From Streptomyces griseus (GTDB lineage Bacteria > Actinomycetota > Actinomycetes > Streptomycetales > Streptomycetaceae), in the NCBI RefSeq assembly GCF_001715295.1, contig NZ_MDKB01000003.1, forward strand, positions 265,954-329,953: 64,000 nt of DNA, written 5' to 3'. The notes below the pieces were generated by a model that worked only from the letters and a program-made list of their open reading frames with translations, was not told the origin of the DNA and ran no database searches. Positions 42,792 to 49,865 of the stretch are shown here, in pieces; position 1 is the first letter of the stretch; every line of letters begins with the position of its first letter. A program made the translations under genes and the position numbers.

Positions 42792-43727
42792 TTACGAGGT
42801 GTGCGGGCAGTTGCCCCGGTACTCCGCGATCGTCAGGCTCGCCGAAGGGATCGGGCAGAGGAACTGCTCGTAGCGGGTGTCGTTGTCGATGAACCGCTTC
42901 AGCCACGAAATGCTGTACTTGGCGATGGTGGTGTCGGAGGAGTTGGGGGTGAAGTGCGTGGCCCCCCGCAGTTCCAGGTACGCCTTGTCCAGCGTGCTGG
43001 GCAGGGAGTTGTAGAACGGGCTCGAGTGCGTGGCGACGGGGGCGATCGTGTCGCCGTCCGCGCCGACGACCAGCGTCGGGGTCTTCAGCTCCGGCCAGGT
43101 CTTGTCGGTGTTCCAGCCGGTCAGCGGTATCGCCGCCTGCAGGGAGGGCCGGTCCTTCGCGGCTTCGAGGGTGCCGCCGCCGCCCATGGAGTGGCCCATC
43201 ACGCCGAGCCGGGAGGTGTCGATCCGGCTGCGCACCGAGCTCTCCTGGGTCAGGTAGTCCAGCGCGGCGAGGAGCTGGTCACCCCGGCTGGCGGGCTGGT
43301 CCACCGTGGTGTTGGTGTCGATGGTGAAGACGACGAAGCCCTGGGAGGCGAGCCGCGGGCCGAGCCAGGCGATGCTCGACTGGTAGGCGGTGAAGCCGGG
43401 GGAGATGGCGACCGCGCCGAAGGTGCCGTCCGAGGTGGACGTCGGGTAGTAGATCGTGCCGCCGCCGAAGCCGCGGACCCGCAGCGAGGAGACCGAGGTC
43501 TCCGAGACGGCGTACGGACCCCGGGACGCCTCGATACTGGAGTTGCTCGGCGCCGGACCGCGCTCGTACGGGTTGTCGGCGGCCTGGGCGCCTCCCGGGA
43601 TCAGCGCGGTGAGCAGACCGGCGGTGGCGGCGGCCGCGGCCAGCACGCCCTTGACGGTGCGGGAGCGGCCCTTGACCATGCGGTGGCGGAGGGGGGAGGT
43701 GTCGCCGGAGGGAAGGTGCTGCTGCAC
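42792..43727 (-). CDS. lipA: Secreted lipase/polyester hydrolase (cutinase-like alpha/beta hydrolase)
   Basis: A 311-residue exported esterase close to S. exfoliatus lipase and to actinobacterial cutinases. The signal peptide ends at AQA (47-49) before ADNPYERG. The triad is Ser180 (GHSMGGGG), Asp226 (ADGDTIAP) and His258 (GATHFTPN). Cys291 and Cys307 form the conserved C-terminal disulfide. The residue before the catalytic Ser is His, as in thermophilic cutinases, not Trp as in Ideonella PETase. Substrates should be triglycerides and aliphatic or aromatic polyesters. The GTG at 43727 has AGAGGA upstream; ATG 43679 is an alternative. Confidence 0.9.
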   Translation of the reverse strand: MQQHLPSGDTSPLRHRMVKGRSRTVKGVLAAAAATAGLLTALIPGGAQAADNPYERGPAPSNSSIEASRGPYAVSETSVSSLRVRGFGGGTIYYPTSTSDGTFGAVAISPGFTAYQSSIAWLGPRLASQGFVVFTIDTNTTVDQPASRGDQLLAALDYLTQESSVRSRIDTSRLGVMGHSMGGGGTLEAAKDRPSLQAAIPLTGWNTDKTWPELKTPTLVVGADGDTIAPVATHSSPFYNSLPSTLDKAYLELRGATHFTPNSSDTTIAKYSISWLKRFIDNDTRYEQFLCPIPSASLTIAEYRGNCPHTS

Positions 43728-43740
43728 GAGGGGGTCCTCT

Positions 43741-43763
43741 CGGTCGTGGCGGGACCACGACCG
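43741..43763 (-). promoter_or_regulatory. Leader hairpin directly upstream of lipA
   Basis: A 9-bp perfect inverted repeat (43741-43749 / 43755-43763, 5-nt loop) ends 14 nt before the GTG start, next to the ribosome binding site. Confidence 0.5.
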
Positions 43764-43781
43764 CGGCAGCCCCCGTCCCCC

Positions 43782-43845
43782 AGGCCGCGTTTCGGAAGTC
43801 CCGTCTGCCCTTCGGGCAGACGACGCCGCTCTCGAAACACGGCCT
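43782..43845 (-). promoter_or_regulatory. Nested inverted repeats upstream of lipA, candidate LipR operator
   Basis: An outer 13-bp inverted repeat with one mismatch (43782-43794 / 43833-43845, core GTTTCG/CGAAAC) encloses an inner 9-bp perfect hairpin (43802-43810 / 43814-43822, 3-nt loop). The outer arms are five helical turns apart, which suits a dimeric activator such as LipR. The region could alternatively act as RNA structure. Confidence 0.5.
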
Positions 43846-43944
43846 GGTCGCGGGGTCTTCGGGGTGCGCCGCGTGGGTACCGCCGTCATTCGTTGGCGGT
43901 CGCCACTTTCGCGGTGCACCCCGTGCGCGCACATCGGCGAGATC

Positions 43945-43963
43945 GCCGGTCTTCGCGACCGGC
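43945..43963 (-). terminator. Hairpin after hisF
   Basis: A 7-bp stem with a 5-nt loop, 17 nt beyond the hisF stop, separating the his operon from lipA. Confidence 0.45.
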
Positions 43964-43979
43964 CCTTCCCCGGCCCGGA

Positions 43980-44735
43980 TCAGCGGACCGGGGCTCCGGC
44001 CTCCCGGAGGGTCTCCTTGACCTCGGAGATCCGCAGGTCCCCGAAGTGGAAGACGGACGCGGCCAGTACGGCGTCGGCGCCCGCCTCGACGGCCGGCGGG
44101 AAGTGCGCGAGCCGGCCGGCGCCACCGGAGGCGATGACGGGGACGGTGACGTGGGCCCGTACCGCCCTGATCATCTCGGTGTCGTAGCCGTCCTTCGTGC
44201 CGTCGGCGTCCATCGAGTTGAGCAGGATCTCGCCGGCTCCGAGTTCGGCGGCGCGGTGCGCCCATCCGACGGCGTCGATGCCGGTCCCCCTGCGGCCGCC
44301 GTGCGTCGTCACCTCGAAGGTGCCCCCGGGCGTGCGCCGGGCGTCGACGGACAGCACGAGGACCTGACGCCCGAAGCGTTCGGCGATCTCCCGGATGAGC
44401 TCGGGGCGGGCGATGGCGGCGGTGTTGACGCCGACCTTGTCGGCCCCGGCCCGCAGCAGCCTGTCCACGTCCTCGGCGGTACGGACCCCGCCGCCGACCG
44501 TGAGCGGGATGAAGACCTGTTCGGCGGTGCGCCGGACCACGTCGTACGTGGTCTCCCGGTCACCGCTGGACGCGGTGATGTCGAGGAAGGTCAGCTCGTC
44601 GGCGCCCTCGGCGTCGTACAGCTTGGCCATCTCGACCGGGTCGCCCGCGTCGCGCAGGTTCTGGAAGTTGACGCCCTTGACGACGCGGCCGTTGTCGACG
44701 TCCAGGCACGGGATGACGCGTACGGCGAGAGTCAT
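43980..44735 (-). CDS. hisF: Imidazole glycerol phosphate synthase, cyclase subunit
   Basis: A 251-residue TIM barrel that forms IGP and AICAR from PRFAR using ammonia from HisH. The catalytic Asp is in IPCLDVDNGRVVKG near residue 11, and the second is in VLSVDARR near 130. Phosphate-binding loops (VGGGVRT, ASGGAG) are present. It is the last gene of the his operon; its ATG overlaps the ridA stop (ATGA). Confidence 0.97.
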   Translation of the reverse strand: MTLAVRVIPCLDVDNGRVVKGVNFQNLRDAGDPVEMAKLYDAEGADELTFLDITASSGDRETTYDVVRRTAEQVFIPLTVGGGVRTAEDVDRLLRAGADKVGVNTAAIARPELIREIAERFGRQVLVLSVDARRTPGGTFEVTTHGGRRGTGIDAVGWAHRAAELGAGEILLNSMDADGTKDGYDTEMIRAVRAHVTVPVIASGGAGRLAHFPPAVEAGADAVLAASVFHFGDLRISEVKETLREAGAPVR

Positions 44736-45130
44736 CGCTCACCTGCCCGGTAGGCCTCGACCTCGACCTCGACGACCAGCCCGGGGTCGACGAAGCCGGA
44801 CACGATGATCATGGAGGCGGCGGGACGTACGTCGTCGAACAGCTCCTTGTGGGCGCGGCCCACCTCGTCGACGTCCCGGGCGTGGGTGATGTACATGCGG
44901 GTGCGGACCACGTCCTCGCGGCCGAGGCCGGCCTGCTTCAGGGCGTCGAAGGCGACCTGGAAGGAGGTGACGGCCTGCTCGTACGGGCTGTCCGCCGCGA
45001 CCCGGCCGTCGACCACGGAGGTGCAGCCGGAGACCAGCACGAGCCCGTTCGGCAGCTGTACGGCCCGGGAGTAGCCGAACGCGTCCTCCCAAGGGCCGTC
45101 CGAGGAGATCCGGCGTACGGAGTCCGTCAT
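44732..45130 (-). CDS. RidA-family protein inside the his operon
   Basis: A 132-residue YjgF/YER057c/UK114 protein, likely an enamine/imine deaminase. Recognisable parts are LVLVSGCTSVVDGR, QAVTSFQVAFDALKQAGL, VVRTRMYITHARDVDEV (substrate-binding Arg) and the C-terminal VEVEVEAYRA. It overlaps by 4 nt with priA on one side and hisF on the other, so it is made with the His enzymes. A damage-control role for reactive intermediates in His metabolism is suggested by position only. Confidence 0.88.
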   Translation of the reverse strand: MTDSVRRISSDGPWEDAFGYSRAVQLPNGLVLVSGCTSVVDGRVAADSPYEQAVTSFQVAFDALKQAGLGREDVVRTRMYITHARDVDEVGRAHKELFDDVRPAASMIIVSGFVDPGLVVEVEVEAYRAGER

Positions 45131-45852
45131 CCGGAGACCGCCTTGAGGGCCTCTTCCAGGGTGAACGCCTTCGCGTAGAGCGCCTTTCCGACGATCGCGC
45201 CCTCGACGCCTTCCGGCACGAGGAGGGAGATCGCGCGCAGGTCGGCCAGCGAGGAGACGCCGCCGGAGGCCACGACGGGCCGGTCGGTGGCGGCGCACAC
45301 GTCCCGCAGGAGCGCGAGGTTGGGGCCCTGAAGGGTCCCGTCCTTGGCGATGTCGGTGACGACGTAACGGGCGCATCCCTCGGAGTCGAGGCGGGCGAGC
45401 GTCTCGTAGAGGTCGCCGCCGTCGCGGGTCCAGCCCCGGCCGCGCAGGGTGGTGCCGCGGACGTCGAGGCCGACCGCGATCTTGTCGCCGTGCTCGGCGA
45501 TGACCTTGGCGACCCACTCGGGGGTCTCCAGGGCGGCGGTGCCGAGGTTGACACGGCGGCAGCCGGTGGCGAGGGCGGCGGCGAGCGAGGCGTCGTCGCG
45601 GATGCCTCCGGAGAGCTCCACCTTGATGTCCATGGCGCCGGCCACCTCGGCGATCAGGCTCCGGTTGTCGCCGGTGCCGAAGGCGGCGTCCAGGTCGACG
45701 AGGTGCAGCCACTCGGCGCCGGCGCTCTGCCAGGCGAGGGCGGCCTCCATCGGGGAGCCGTAGGAGGTCTCGGAGCCGGACTCGCCGTGGACGAGCCGGA
45801 CGGCCTGGCCGTCACGGACGTCGACGGCGGGGAGCAGTTCAAGCTTCGGCAT
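45127..45852 (-). CDS. priA: Bifunctional phosphoribosyl isomerase A (HisA/TrpF)
   Basis: A 241-residue TIM barrel that isomerises both ProFAR (His pathway) and PRA (Trp pathway) in actinomycetes lacking trpF. The general base Asp is in LPAVDVRDGQAVRL (residue 11) with the Arg nearby, and the general acid Asp is in VVTDIAKDG. A serine at SGGIRDD and a flexible GRGWTRDGGD loop fit PriA. No trpF occurs in the trp cluster here, which supports the dual role. The ATG overlaps the hisH stop by one base. Confidence 0.93.
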   Translation of the reverse strand: MPKLELLPAVDVRDGQAVRLVHGESGSETSYGSPMEAALAWQSAGAEWLHLVDLDAAFGTGDNRSLIAEVAGAMDIKVELSGGIRDDASLAAALATGCRRVNLGTAALETPEWVAKVIAEHGDKIAVGLDVRGTTLRGRGWTRDGGDLYETLARLDSEGCARYVVTDIAKDGTLQGPNLALLRDVCAATDRPVVASGGVSSLADLRAISLLVPEGVEGAIVGKALYAKAFTLEEALKAVSG

Positions 45853-46493
45853 TACAGCGTCTCGATCCAGTTGGTCAGCAGCTGGGCGCCGGCATCGCCG
45901 GACTTCTCGGGGTGGAACTGGGTGGCCCACAGCGCGCCGTTCTCCACGGCGGCCACAAAGCGTTCTCCGTGCGTCGCCCAGGTGACCCTGGGGGCGCGGA
46001 TCTTGGCGTTGGTCACTTCGAGGGACCAGTCGTGCGCCGCGTAGGAGTGCACGAAGTAGTACCGGGCCTCCGGGCCGAGGCCGGCGAAGAGCTGGGAGTC
46101 CGCCGGGGCTTCGACGGTGTTCCAGCCCATGTGGGGGACGACGTCGGCGTGGAGGGGGCCGACGGTGCCGGGCCACTCGTCGAGGCCCTCCGTCTCGATG
46201 CCGTTCTCGATGCCGCGTCCGAACAGGATCTGCATCCCGACGCAGATGCCCATCACGGGGCGCCCGCCGGCCAGCCTGCGGCCGATGACCCATTCACCGC
46301 GGGCCTTCTTCAGCCCGTGCATGCAGGCGGAGAAGGCACCGACGCCGGGGACGAGCAGCCCGTCGACGTTCATCGCGGCGTCGAAGTCGCGGGTGATCTC
46401 CACGTCCGCGCCGACCCGGGCGAGGGCCCGCTCGGCGGAACGTACGTTGCCGAAGCCGTAGTCGAAGACGACGACCTTCTTCTTGTCGCTCAC
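45852..46493 (-). CDS. hisH: Imidazole glycerol phosphate synthase, glutaminase subunit
   Basis: A 213-residue class I amidotransferase. The nucleophile Cys is in GICVGMQILFG (about residue 86), and the His-Glu pair is in QFHPEKSG near the C-terminus. The N-terminal FDYGFGNVRSA motif is typical. It supplies ammonia to HisF, encoded two genes downstream. The stop and the priA start share one base (TAATG). Confidence 0.96.
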   Translation of the reverse strand: MSDKKKVVVFDYGFGNVRSAERALARVGADVEITRDFDAAMNVDGLLVPGVGAFSACMHGLKKARGEWVIGRRLAGGRPVMGICVGMQILFGRGIENGIETEGLDEWPGTVGPLHADVVPHMGWNTVEAPADSQLFAGLGPEARYYFVHSYAAHDWSLEVTNAKIRAPRVTWATHGERFVAAVENGALWATQFHPEKSGDAGAQLLTNWIETL

Positions 46494-46504
46494 AGTCCGC
46501 TACC

Positions 46505-46672
46505 TCAGTCCCAGAGTCCCTGGATCCGCATGACGCCTGCGACCAGGCACATCACGGAGCCGATCCCGAGGAGCACGACGACGCCCTTGGGCATGCCCTG
46601 CTTCCAGAAGGAGTAGACGCCGCCGGCCAGGAAGAGGCCGACGACGATCAGCACGGTGTTGAGGCCGGTCAC
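46505..46672 (-). CDS. Small membrane protein in the his operon
   Basis: A 55-residue protein with two predicted transmembrane helices (about 4-20 and 28-46), separated by SFWKQGMPKG, and a short tail. Its GTG overlaps the hisB stop (GTGA), so it is translationally coupled inside the his operon and lies 11 nt before hisH. I do not recognise a characterised family. Such a protein occurs in the same slot in related genomes as far as I recall. Confidence 0.72.
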   Translation of the reverse strand: MTGLNTVLIVVGLFLAGGVYSFWKQGMPKGVVVLLGIGSVMCLVAGVMRIQGLWD

Positions 46673-47262
46673 AGGGCACCCTTCGTGGAGGGGAGGATGC
46701 CGGCCGCGCGCGGGTCGCGCTCGCTGGCGTACCGCAGGGCGCGGGCCAGGGCCTTGAACTGGCACTCCACGATGTGATGGGCGTTGCGGCCGTACGGGAC
46801 GTGCACGTGCAGGGCGATCTGCGCCTGGGCGACGAACGACTCCAGGATGTGCCGGGTCATCGTCGTGTCGTACTCGCCGATCATCGGCGCCATCTTCTCC
46901 GGCTCGGTGTGCACCAGGTAGGGGCGGCCGGAGAGGTCGACGGTGACCTGGGCGAGCGACTCGTCCAGCGGGACGGTGCAGTTGCCGAAGCGGTAGATGC
47001 CGACCTTGTCGCCGAGCGCCTGCCGGAAGGCGGCGCCGAGGGCGAGAGCGGTGTCCTCGATGGTGTGGTGCGAGTCGATGTGCAGGTCGCCGTCGGTCTT
47101 GACCGTGAGGTCGAAGAGGCCGTGACGGCCGAGCTGGTCGAGCATGTGGTCGTAGAAGCCGACCCCGGTCGCGACATCGACCTTGCCGGTGCCGTCGAGG
47201 TCGATCTCGACGAGTACGGAGGTCTCCTTGGTGGTCCGCTCCACCCTGCCTACGCGGCTCAT
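46669..47262 (-). CDS. hisB: Imidazoleglycerol-phosphate dehydratase
   Basis: A 197-residue Mn2+-dependent dehydratase of step 6. Metal-binding motifs are DSHHTIEDTALALG and a second GRNAHHIVECQFKA, characteristic of the 24-mer enzyme. It is monofunctional, without the phosphatase domain of the enterobacterial fusion. The ATG overlaps the hisC stop (ATGA). Confidence 0.97.
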   Translation of the reverse strand: MSRVGRVERTTKETSVLVEIDLDGTGKVDVATGVGFYDHMLDQLGRHGLFDLTVKTDGDLHIDSHHTIEDTALALGAAFRQALGDKVGIYRFGNCTVPLDESLAQVTVDLSGRPYLVHTEPEKMAPMIGEYDTTMTRHILESFVAQAQIALHVHVPYGRNAHHIVECQFKALARALRYASERDPRAAGILPSTKGAL

Positions 47263-48386
47263 GCGTCGTGCTCCTTCTTCATGTCGCGCACCGCATCGAG
47301 GAACGCGTCGTTCTCTTCCGGGGTCCCCGCGGAGACCCGCAGCCATCCCGGTACGCCGTTGTCCCGGACCAGGACACCCCGGTCGAGGATGTGCTGCCAG
47401 GCGGTGTGGCTGTCGGCGAAGCGGCCGAACTGGACGAAGTTGGCGTCCGAGTCGGTGACGTCGAAGCCGAGCCCGCGCAGTCCGTCGACCAGCCGGTCGC
47501 GCTCGCTCTTGAGCTGCGCGACGTACCCGAGCAGCGTATCGGTGTGCTCCAGGGCGGCCAGCGCCGTGGCCTGCGTGACCGAGGACAGGTGGTAGGGCAG
47601 CCGGACCAGCTGCACCGCGTCGACGACGGCGGGGTCGGCGGCGAGGTAGCCCAGGCGCAGCCCGGCGGCGCCGAACGCCTTGGACATGGTGCGCGAGAGC
47701 ACGAGGTGGCGGCGGCCCGCGATCAGCGGGAGCAGCGAGGGGTGGTGGCTGAACTCGCCGTACGCCTCGTCGACGACGACCATCGAGGGCCCGGCGGCCT
47801 GGGCGGCGTCGTACAGCTCCACGACGGTCGCGGCGTCCACCGCGGTGCCGGTGGGGTTGTTGGGCGAGGTGATGAAGACCACGTCGGGGCGGTGCTCGGC
47901 GATGACCTTCTTCGCGGCCTCCACGTCGATGGTGAAGTCCTCCCGGCGCGGGCCGGAGATCCAGCCGGTGCCGGTACCCCGGGCGATGAGGGCGTGCATC
48001 GAGTAGGAGGGTTCGAAGCCCGTCGCGGTGCGTCCGGGGCCGCCGAAGGTCTGCAGCAGCTGCTGAAGGACCTCGTTGGAGCCGTTGGCCGCCCAGAGGT
48101 TGCCCGCGGTGACCTCGTGTCCCGCGGTGCGGGTGAGGTAGCGGGCGAGTTCGGTGCGGAGCTCGACGGCGTCGCGGTCGGGGTAGCGGTTGAGGTCGCG
48201 GGCGGCCTCGCGGACCCGTTCGGCGATGCGGTCGACGAGCGCCTCGGGCAGCGGGTAGGGGTTCTCGTTGGTGTTCAGCCGGACGGGCACGTCGAGCTGC
48301 GGTGCCCCGTACGGGGACTGGCCGCGCAGCTCGTCGCGGATGGGGAGTGCGTCCCAGGCGTTGCCGGTGGTGCTGTCGTGCGTCAC
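47259..48386 (-). CDS. hisC: Histidinol-phosphate aminotransferase
   Basis: A 375-residue class I/II PLP aminotransferase. The PLP lysine lies in SRTMSKAFGAAGLRLGY, NPTGT and VVDEAYGEF are conserved cofactor contacts, and the N-terminal LNTNENPYPLP is the HisC signature. It converts imidazole-acetol phosphate to histidinol phosphate. The start overlaps the hisD stop by 4 nt. Confidence 0.96.
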   Translation of the reverse strand: MTHDSTTGNAWDALPIRDELRGQSPYGAPQLDVPVRLNTNENPYPLPEALVDRIAERVREAARDLNRYPDRDAVELRTELARYLTRTAGHEVTAGNLWAANGSNEVLQQLLQTFGGPGRTATGFEPSYSMHALIARGTGTGWISGPRREDFTIDVEAAKKVIAEHRPDVVFITSPNNPTGTAVDAATVVELYDAAQAAGPSMVVVDEAYGEFSHHPSLLPLIAGRRHLVLSRTMSKAFGAAGLRLGYLAADPAVVDAVQLVRLPYHLSSVTQATALAALEHTDTLLGYVAQLKSERDRLVDGLRGLGFDVTDSDANFVQFGRFADSHTAWQHILDRGVLVRDNGVPGWLRVSAGTPEENDAFLDAVRDMKKEHDA

Positions 48387-49705
48387 TGCTGGGGCACCTT
48401 CCAGCCGAACCGTGCCGTGACCGCGGCGCCGTGGGCGGGGAGGTCCTCCGCCTCCGCGAGGGTGACCACGTGGTGGGCGACCTCGGCGAGGGCGTCACGG
48501 GTGTAGTCGACGATGTGGATGCCGCGCAGGAAGGACTGCACGGACAGGCCCGAGGAGTGGCAGGCGCAGCCGCCGGTGGGCAGCACGTGGTTGGAGCCCG
48601 CGCAGTAGTCGCCGAGGGAGACGGGCGCGTACGGGCCGACGAAGACCGCTCCGGCGTTGCGGACCCGGTCGGCGACGGCCGCGGCGTCCGCGGTCTGGAT
48701 CTCCAGGTGTTCGGCGCCGTACGCGTCGACGACCCGGAGGCCGTCCTCGATGCCGTCGACGAGGACGATCGCGGACTGGCGGCCGGCCAGCGCGGGCTCG
48801 ATCCGGTCGGTGACGTGCTTGGTCGCGGCGACCTGCGGGGCGAGTTCGGCCTCGGTGGCGTCGGCCAGTTCCTCGGAGTCGGTGACGAGCACCGCGGCGG
48901 CCATGGGGTCGTGCTCGGCCTGGCTGATCAGGTCGGCGGCGAGGTGGACCGGGTCGGCGCCCGCGTCGGCGAGGATCGCGATCTCGGTGGGGCCGGCCTC
49001 GGCGTCGATGCCGATGCGGCCCTTGAGGAGGCGCTTGGCGGCGGCGACGTAGATGTTGCCGGGGCCGGTGACGAGGTTGACGGACGGGCAGTCCTCGGTG
49101 CCGTACGCGAACATGGCGACCGCCTGGGCGCCGCCGGCCGCGTACACCTCGTCGACGCCGAGCAGGGCGCAGGCGGCGAGGATCGTGGGGTGCGGCAGGC
49201 CCCCGAATTCCTGCTGCGGCGGGGAGGCGACGGCGATGCCCTCGACGCCGGCCTCCTGGGCGGGGACGACGTTCATCACGACGGACGACGGGTAGACGGA
49301 GCGTCCGCCCGGTACGTACAGCCCGACGCGCTCGACGGGAACCCACTTCTCGGTGACCGTGCCGCCGGGGACGACCTGGGTGGTGTGTGTGGTGCGGCGC
49401 TGCTCGCGGTGGACCAGGCGGGCGCGGCGGACCGACTCCTCGAGCGCGGCGCGTACGGCCGGGTCGAGGCGCTCCAGCGCACCGCCGATCGCCTCGGCGG
49501 GGACCCGGACCGACTCGATCCGTACGCCGTCGAGTTTCTCCCCCCATTCGATCACTGCCGCGGAGCCACGATGGCGTACGTCCTCGCAGATGGGCCGCAC
49601 CGTCTCCAGGGCGGCTTCCACGTCGAACTCGGCACGGGGCAGCAGGTCGCGCAGGGCGCCGCCCTCGGGGAGGGCGGCGCCGCGCAGATCGATTCGAGAG
49701 ATCAC
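48383..49705 (-). CDS. hisD: Histidinol dehydrogenase
   Basis: The 440-residue zinc enzyme of the last two His steps, oxidising histidinol to histidine with NAD+. Recognisable blocks are AGPTEIAILAD, SQAEHDP (zinc ligand region) and CAGSNHVLPTGG. It is the first gene of an eight-gene operon. The GTG at 49705 lies only 5 nt after AGAATT, which could be a -10 element, although GAGAG might also serve as a weak ribosome binding site. Confidence 0.96.
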   Translation of the reverse strand: MISRIDLRGAALPEGGALRDLLPRAEFDVEAALETVRPICEDVRHRGSAAVIEWGEKLDGVRIESVRVPAEAIGGALERLDPAVRAALEESVRRARLVHREQRRTTHTTQVVPGGTVTEKWVPVERVGLYVPGGRSVYPSSVVMNVVPAQEAGVEGIAVASPPQQEFGGLPHPTILAACALLGVDEVYAAGGAQAVAMFAYGTEDCPSVNLVTGPGNIYVAAAKRLLKGRIGIDAEAGPTEIAILADAGADPVHLAADLISQAEHDPMAAAVLVTDSEELADATEAELAPQVAATKHVTDRIEPALAGRQSAIVLVDGIEDGLRVVDAYGAEHLEIQTADAAAVADRVRNAGAVFVGPYAPVSLGDYCAGSNHVLPTGGCACHSSGLSVQSFLRGIHIVDYTRDALAEVAHHVVTLAEAEDLPAHGAAVTARFGWKVPQQ

Positions 49706-49744
49706 ACCGCAATTCTCTCAGACCGCTCCGGGACCACGGTCCCC

Positions 49745-49763
49745 CGTATCACCGACTGATACG
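49745..49763. promoter_or_regulatory. Inverted repeat upstream of hisD
   Basis: A 7-bp perfect inverted repeat (CGTATCA, CCGAC spacer, TGATACG) lies 40 nt before hisD and about 100 nt before the divergent gene. Next to it a GGGACC/GGTCCC palindrome occurs at 49731-49744. It is a possible operator for either direction. Confidence 0.35.
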
Positions 49764-49865
49764 TACCGGGACCACCCTTGTTGACTACGCGTGTTCATGT
49801 CGTCACACGGACGGGAAGAACGATTGTACGAAGCGTGGAGGTACCGCGCCCACGGAGGTGAGGCA

